Below are positions 14,611 through 17,255 of a stretch of DNA of 17,255 bases, one piece after another. The DNA comes from CAYZHV01 sp964478055. GTDB lineage: Bacteria; Spirochaetota; Spirochaetia; DSM-27196; Alkalispirochaetaceae. Location of the stretch: contig CAYZHV010000061.1 in the NCBI GenBank assembly GCA_964478055.1, positions 1 to 17,255 of the forward strand, in the 5' to 3' direction. A model generated the notes under the pieces. That model ran no database searches. It was given only the letters and a program-made list of their open reading frames with translations, and had not been told where the DNA came from. Each line of letters starts with the position of its first letter. The stretch's first letter is position 1. Made by a program: the position numbers and the translations under genes.

Positions 14611-16388
14611 GCCTTTGCGGCCTCTTCGAGGAGCGCCTGAATGTCCCCCTGGATCTGCTGGAGCTCCGCCCCGACGGCGACCTTCGCCTCGTCCAGAGGA
14701 ACCCCGGGACGGCTCTTGATGGAGGCGTAGAACTTGATCTTCGGCTCCGTGCCGCTCGGGCGAGCGCTCACCTTGCCCCCCTCATCGAGGAGGAACTGGA
14801 GCACATTGGAGGACGGAAGATTGATGTCCTTTGCCTCCTGCCCGGAGGCCACATCCCGGGTTACGCCTGTCAGGATGTCCCGCATGGTAACGACCCGACC
14901 CGTTCCGATCTTTTCGGGCGGGTTGGTTCGCAGTCGGTTCATGAGACCGTCCATGATCTCCTTCCCCTGGGGGCCTTCGAAGTACTTGGAAATCGAAAGC
15001 TCTTCGTAATAGCCGAACTGGTCGTAGAGCTCGTTAAGTCGATCGAGGACACTCTTGCCCTGGGAGCGGAGGTAGAGCGCCATCTCTATGGCGAGAAGCA
15101 CCGCGGATATCGAGTCCTTGTCGCGAACCTCCGGGTTGAGTAGATAGCCGTAGCTCTCCTCCCCACCGAGGACATAGGTCCCCAGGGAGGGGTCAGCGTC
15201 GAGCTCTCGCATGACCGAAGCGATATGCTTAAAGCCGGTGAGGGTGTCGTAGACCACCGCCCCGTAGTGCTCCGCAATCTCACGCTGAAGCTCGGTGGTT
15301 ACGATAGTTTTGACAAGTACCGGCTTCTCCGGCAGAGTCCCCTGCTCTTTTCGGCCTCCCAAGACGTAGTCCGCGTAGAGTGCTCCGAGCTGGTTTCCGG
15401 TGACAAGGCGAAACTCCTTTCCATCCTTCTCAGGGACGGCGATGCCAATACGGTCGGCGTCGGGGTCGGTCCCAATGACGACGTCGGCCTTTTTCTTCTT
15501 ACCCAGCTCGAGAGCCATGGTGAGAGCCGAAGCCTCTTCCGGGTTCGGGAACTCCACCGTGGGAAACTCTCCATCCGGTTCCCGCTGTTCGGGTACCGTA
15601 TGCACCGTCACTCCGAAGTCGCCGAGGACCCGTTCGACCATCATCGCCCCGGTACCGTGCAAGGGTGTATAAACTACTGTCACCTCGCTACCCCGGTCAG
15701 TGAGGAGTTCCGGTCGCACGGCGGTGCGTTTCACCATTTCCACGAACTGTGAGTCCAGGGGCTCATCGATCTCCTCGATGAGGTCCTTCTCCTTCGCCTC
15801 AGCCTCGTCCATGAGAGGAATGTCACCCTCCACCGCCATCACCTGGTCGATGATACCTTTGTCGTGTGGTGCGACCACCTGAGAGCCGTCACTCCAGTAG
15901 ACCTTGTAGCCGTTGTACTGCGGCGGGTTGTGACTCGCGGTTATTACCAGTCCCGCGGAGCAGTTCAGCTCACGAACCGCGTAGGAGAGCTCCGGTGTGG
16001 GACGCAGGGAGGAGAAGAGATACGCCTTGATACCGTGAGCGGAAAATACCCGAGCCGCCTGCATGGCGAACTCCCGGGAGTACCGGCGAGAGTCGTGAGC
16101 TATTGCCACCGAGCGGGAACCCCGTCCGTCAGGGTCACCCTGCTCATTCACGTACTGCGCAAAGCCGGTGGTGGCTCGACCAACTACAAAGGGGTTCATA
16201 CGGTTATAGCCGCCACCAATGACGCCCCGGAGGCCGCCGGTTCCAAACTCGAGGTCCGTGTAAAACCGGTCTTCCAGTTCCTTCCACTCCTCCTTCTGTA
16301 GAAGGGACTCGACTTCCTTGGTGAAGGTTTCGTTCTTTTCCTGCTTTAGGTATGCTTCTGCTCGCGCTTTGATCTCTTCCCGTTCCAT
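14607..16388 (-). CDS. Phosphoglucomutase / phosphomannomutase
   Basis: A 593-residue alpha-D-phosphohexomutase, interconverting glucose-1- and glucose-6-phosphate (or the mannose forms) in the cytoplasm. The four expected loops are present: the phosphoserine loop TASHNPP with Ser152, the metal loop DPDADR (308-313), the sugar-binding loop GGEESYGY (about 405-412) and the phosphate-binding loop RPSGTEPKIKFY (about 543-554). FGTGGLRG (48-55) is typical of the long PgcA-like class, as is the total length near 580-600. AGGAG lies 11 bases before the ATG. The gene follows the HAD phosphatase gene by 39 bases, so the two are probably co-transcribed. It can feed UDP-glucose synthesis for the trehalose enzyme in this window. 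Confidence 0.94.
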   Translation of the reverse strand: MEREEIKARAEAYLKQEKNETFTKEVESLLQKEEWKELEDRFYTDLEFGTGGLRGVIGGGYNRMNPFVVGRATTGFAQYVNEQGDPDGRGSRSVAIAHDSRRYSREFAMQAARVFSAHGIKAYLFSSLRPTPELSYAVRELNCSAGLVITASHNPPQYNGYKVYWSDGSQVVAPHDKGIIDQVMAVEGDIPLMDEAEAKEKDLIEEIDEPLDSQFVEMVKRTAVRPELLTDRGSEVTVVYTPLHGTGAMMVERVLGDFGVTVHTVPEQREPDGEFPTVEFPNPEEASALTMALELGKKKKADVVIGTDPDADRIGIAVPEKDGKEFRLVTGNQLGALYADYVLGGRKEQGTLPEKPVLVKTIVTTELQREIAEHYGAVVYDTLTGFKHIASVMRELDADPSLGTYVLGGEESYGYLLNPEVRDKDSISAVLLAIEMALYLRSQGKSVLDRLNELYDQFGYYEELSISKYFEGPQGKEIMDGLMNRLRTNPPEKIGTGRVVTMRDILTGVTRDVASGQEAKDINLPSSNVLQFLLDEGGKVSARPSGTEPKIKFYASIKSRPGVPLDEAKVAVGAELQQIQGDIQALLEEAAKA

Positions 16389-16427
16389 ACTGGTTTCTAC
16401 TCCTATGGCATTAACATAATCGGCCAG

Positions 16428-17087
16428 TTATTCGTTGAGCAAGTAACGCCGGAGCTCATCGACTGAATGAACCGTCACATCCGCCCCGGCCTCACGGAGG
16501 GTCTCGAGGGTACGGAAGCCCCAGCTCACTGCCACCGCCCCTACCCCGGCGTTGCGGGCGGTCTCCATATCAACTTCTGAGTCACCCACCATGCACGCCT
16601 CCTCCGGGGCGACCCGCACCTGCTCGAGCATGTGCAGCAGCGAGGTGGGGTCGGGCTTGCGAGGAAAACGGTCATCGAGACCGATTATCGTGGCGAAGTA
16701 GCGCTCCGGCAGAAGTGCTGCCACCGCCTGCTCCGCCATCTCGTGGGGTTTGTTGGTGAGCACCCCCAGGGAGACGTTGGCCTCAACCAGGGCCGATAGG
16801 AGCTCTTCCACCCCGTCGTAGGGAAACGTCTTGTCCGCCGGATGCTCCCGGTAATACTCCAACCACATCTTCTTAATCGAAGGAAGCAGCTTCTCCAGGT
16901 CCGCGTCCTCCGGAAGAGCCCGCTCTGAGAGCACATCGAGCCCCCAGCCCACCATGTCGTAGTACGCCTCGTCAGAGTGGGTGGGAAAGCCGTGTTGCTT
17001 CAATGCGTGGTTCATTGCGCCGGCGATATCCCCTATCGTGTTCAGAAGGGTGCCGTCGAGATCGAATAGGACTGCTTTGTACTTCAC
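16428..17087 (-). CDS. gph: HAD-superfamily phosphatase, phosphoglycolate phosphatase-like
   Basis: A 219-residue HAD subclass IA phosphatase. Motif I is FDLDGTLLNT with nucleophile Asp9 and acid/base Asp11; motif II is VLTNKP with Thr111; motif III is Lys144 in RKPDP; motif IV is GDSEVD (Asp169, Asp173). A helical cap lies between about 15 and 85. Length and motif wording fit Gph, which removes 2-phosphoglycolate formed during DNA repair, but other sugar phosphatases such as PgmB-like proteins look alike. The start is a GTG (17087) without a Shine-Dalgarno. TACCTT lies seven bases upstream, and no in-frame ATG is available close by. It heads a pair with the phosphohexomutase gene. Confidence 0.87.
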   Translation of the reverse strand: MKYKAVLFDLDGTLLNTIGDIAGAMNHALKQHGFPTHSDEAYYDMVGWGLDVLSERALPEDADLEKLLPSIKKMWLEYYREHPADKTFPYDGVEELLSALVEANVSLGVLTNKPHEMAEQAVAALLPERYFATIIGLDDRFPRKPDPTSLLHMLEQVRVAPEEACMVGDSEVDMETARNAGVGAVAVSWGFRTLETLREAGADVTVHSVDELRRYLLNE

Positions 17088-17094
17088 GGAGATG

Positions 17095-17124
17095 AAGGTA
17101 CGCCAGGATCACCCATTTTCACAA
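17095..17124 (-). promoter_or_regulatory. Candidate leaderless promoter of the HAD phosphatase gene
   Basis: On the minus strand TTGTGA (17119-17124), an 18-base spacer and TACCTT (17095-17100) end seven bases before the GTG start at 17087. Both hexamers are imperfect. The -35 overlaps the -35 proposed for the divergent gene. Confidence 0.35.
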
Positions 17125-17145
17125 CCCGCCGCTATCGGGCAGAAT
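17118..17145 (+). promoter_or_regulatory. Candidate leaderless promoter of the right-edge gene
   Basis: TTCACA (17118-17123), a 16-base spacer and CAGAAT (17140-17145) are followed after six bases by the ATG at 17152. No Shine-Dalgarno is seen before this ATG. Confidence 0.35.
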
Positions 17146-17151
17146 GAGCCG

Positions 17152-17255
17152 ATGGGAAAAAAGAACCGCCCGAATCGCGGTACCCGCAGCGTCCACGGAG
17201 AAACCGGCGGGCGCCTCAAGGGAGCGGTCATATTCGACGCGTACTTCGGGGAGCT
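17152..17255 (+). CDS. Partial CDS, possibly an RsmB/NOL1-like RNA methyltransferase (N-terminus only)
   Basis: The frame from the ATG at 17152 is open to the window end and encodes MGKKNRPNRGTRSVHGETGG followed by a segment containing FDAYFGEL. The basic start suggests RNA binding. The FDAYFGEL segment resembles the early 'F..YY..LYG.RW' segment of RsmB/NOL1-type cytosine-5 methyltransferases, but only 34 residues are visible, so this is a guess. Another frame from the ATG at 17144 is also open and cannot be fully excluded. Confidence 0.45.
   Translation, partial: MGKKNRPNRGTRSVHGETGGRLKGAVIFDAYFGE

Noticed and set aside
16389..16427. Separate promoter for the phosphohexomutase gene in the 39-base gap.
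   Set aside because: Only a weak TATGTT-like hexamer is visible, without a -35 in the gap. Co-transcription with the upstream HAD phosphatase gene is simpler.
1..17255. Possible CRISPR array, tRNA, rRNA, insertion sequence, toxin-antitoxin pair or defence island.
   Set aside because: No regularly spaced repeats, cloverleaf-like sequence, transposase motifs, terminal repeats or known defence domains were found by eye. A tRNAscan/Rfam run would be decisive.

Overview
The window looks like chromosomal DNA from a free-living spirochaete (Spirochaetia). This is inference from protein style, with no database search behind it. The substrate-binding protein has the short 'AGGQ' mature N-terminus that I associate with Spirochaeta-type binding proteins, and there is a Pro/Glu-rich lipoprotein with a C-terminal domain of a type I associate with spirochaetes. 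The transporter has the PnrA/Bmp (purine nucleoside or riboflavin) architecture familiar from Treponema. The DNA is GC-rich, genes are tightly packed, and no rRNA, tRNA, CRISPR array, transposase, phage gene or recognised defence cassette was seen. It reads as ordinary core and housekeeping sequence with a few uncharacterised genes.

Positions 1-4105 hold a Bmp-family ABC transporter operon on the minus strand: binding protein (2975-4006), double ABC ATPase (1325-2866), permease (211-1332) and a second permease cut by the window edge (1-214). A strong hairpin followed by a T-run lies between the binding protein and the ATPase and may partly stop transcription. Positions 4106-7555 hold a divergent pair: an extended thymidine-kinase-like protein (minus) and a bifunctional trehalose-6-phosphate synthase/phosphatase (plus). 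Positions 7676-9557 hold a second divergent pair: a fumarylacetoacetate hydrolase (FAH) family enzyme (minus) and a PLP-dependent aminotransferase of the HisC/CobD type (plus).

Positions 9527-11569 are a minus-strand envelope operon: lipoprotein, exported HEAT-repeat-like protein and SanA/YdcF-like (DUF218) membrane protein. Divergent from it is a 651-residue protein I do not recognise (11661-13616). Next come a DEDDh exonuclease (minus), a small 93-residue orphan gene (plus), and a minus-strand pair of phosphoglycolate-phosphatase-like HAD enzyme and phosphoglucomutase/phosphomannomutase. The right edge carries the start of a plus-strand gene, possibly an RsmB-like RNA methyltransferase.

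Functional links: phosphoglucomutase connects glucose-6-phosphate and glucose-1-phosphate (hence UDP-glucose), and the trehalose enzyme uses glucose-6-phosphate and UDP-glucose. Nucleoside import, if that is what the transporter does, would fit next to a thymidine-kinase-like salvage enzyme. The most unusual signal is that seven start codons lack a Shine-Dalgarno sequence and have a -10-like hexamer only 6-10 bases upstream, which predicts leaderless or near-leaderless mRNAs. The other genes with visible starts nearly all have a purine-rich ribosome binding site; the SanA-like gene is the exception, having neither.
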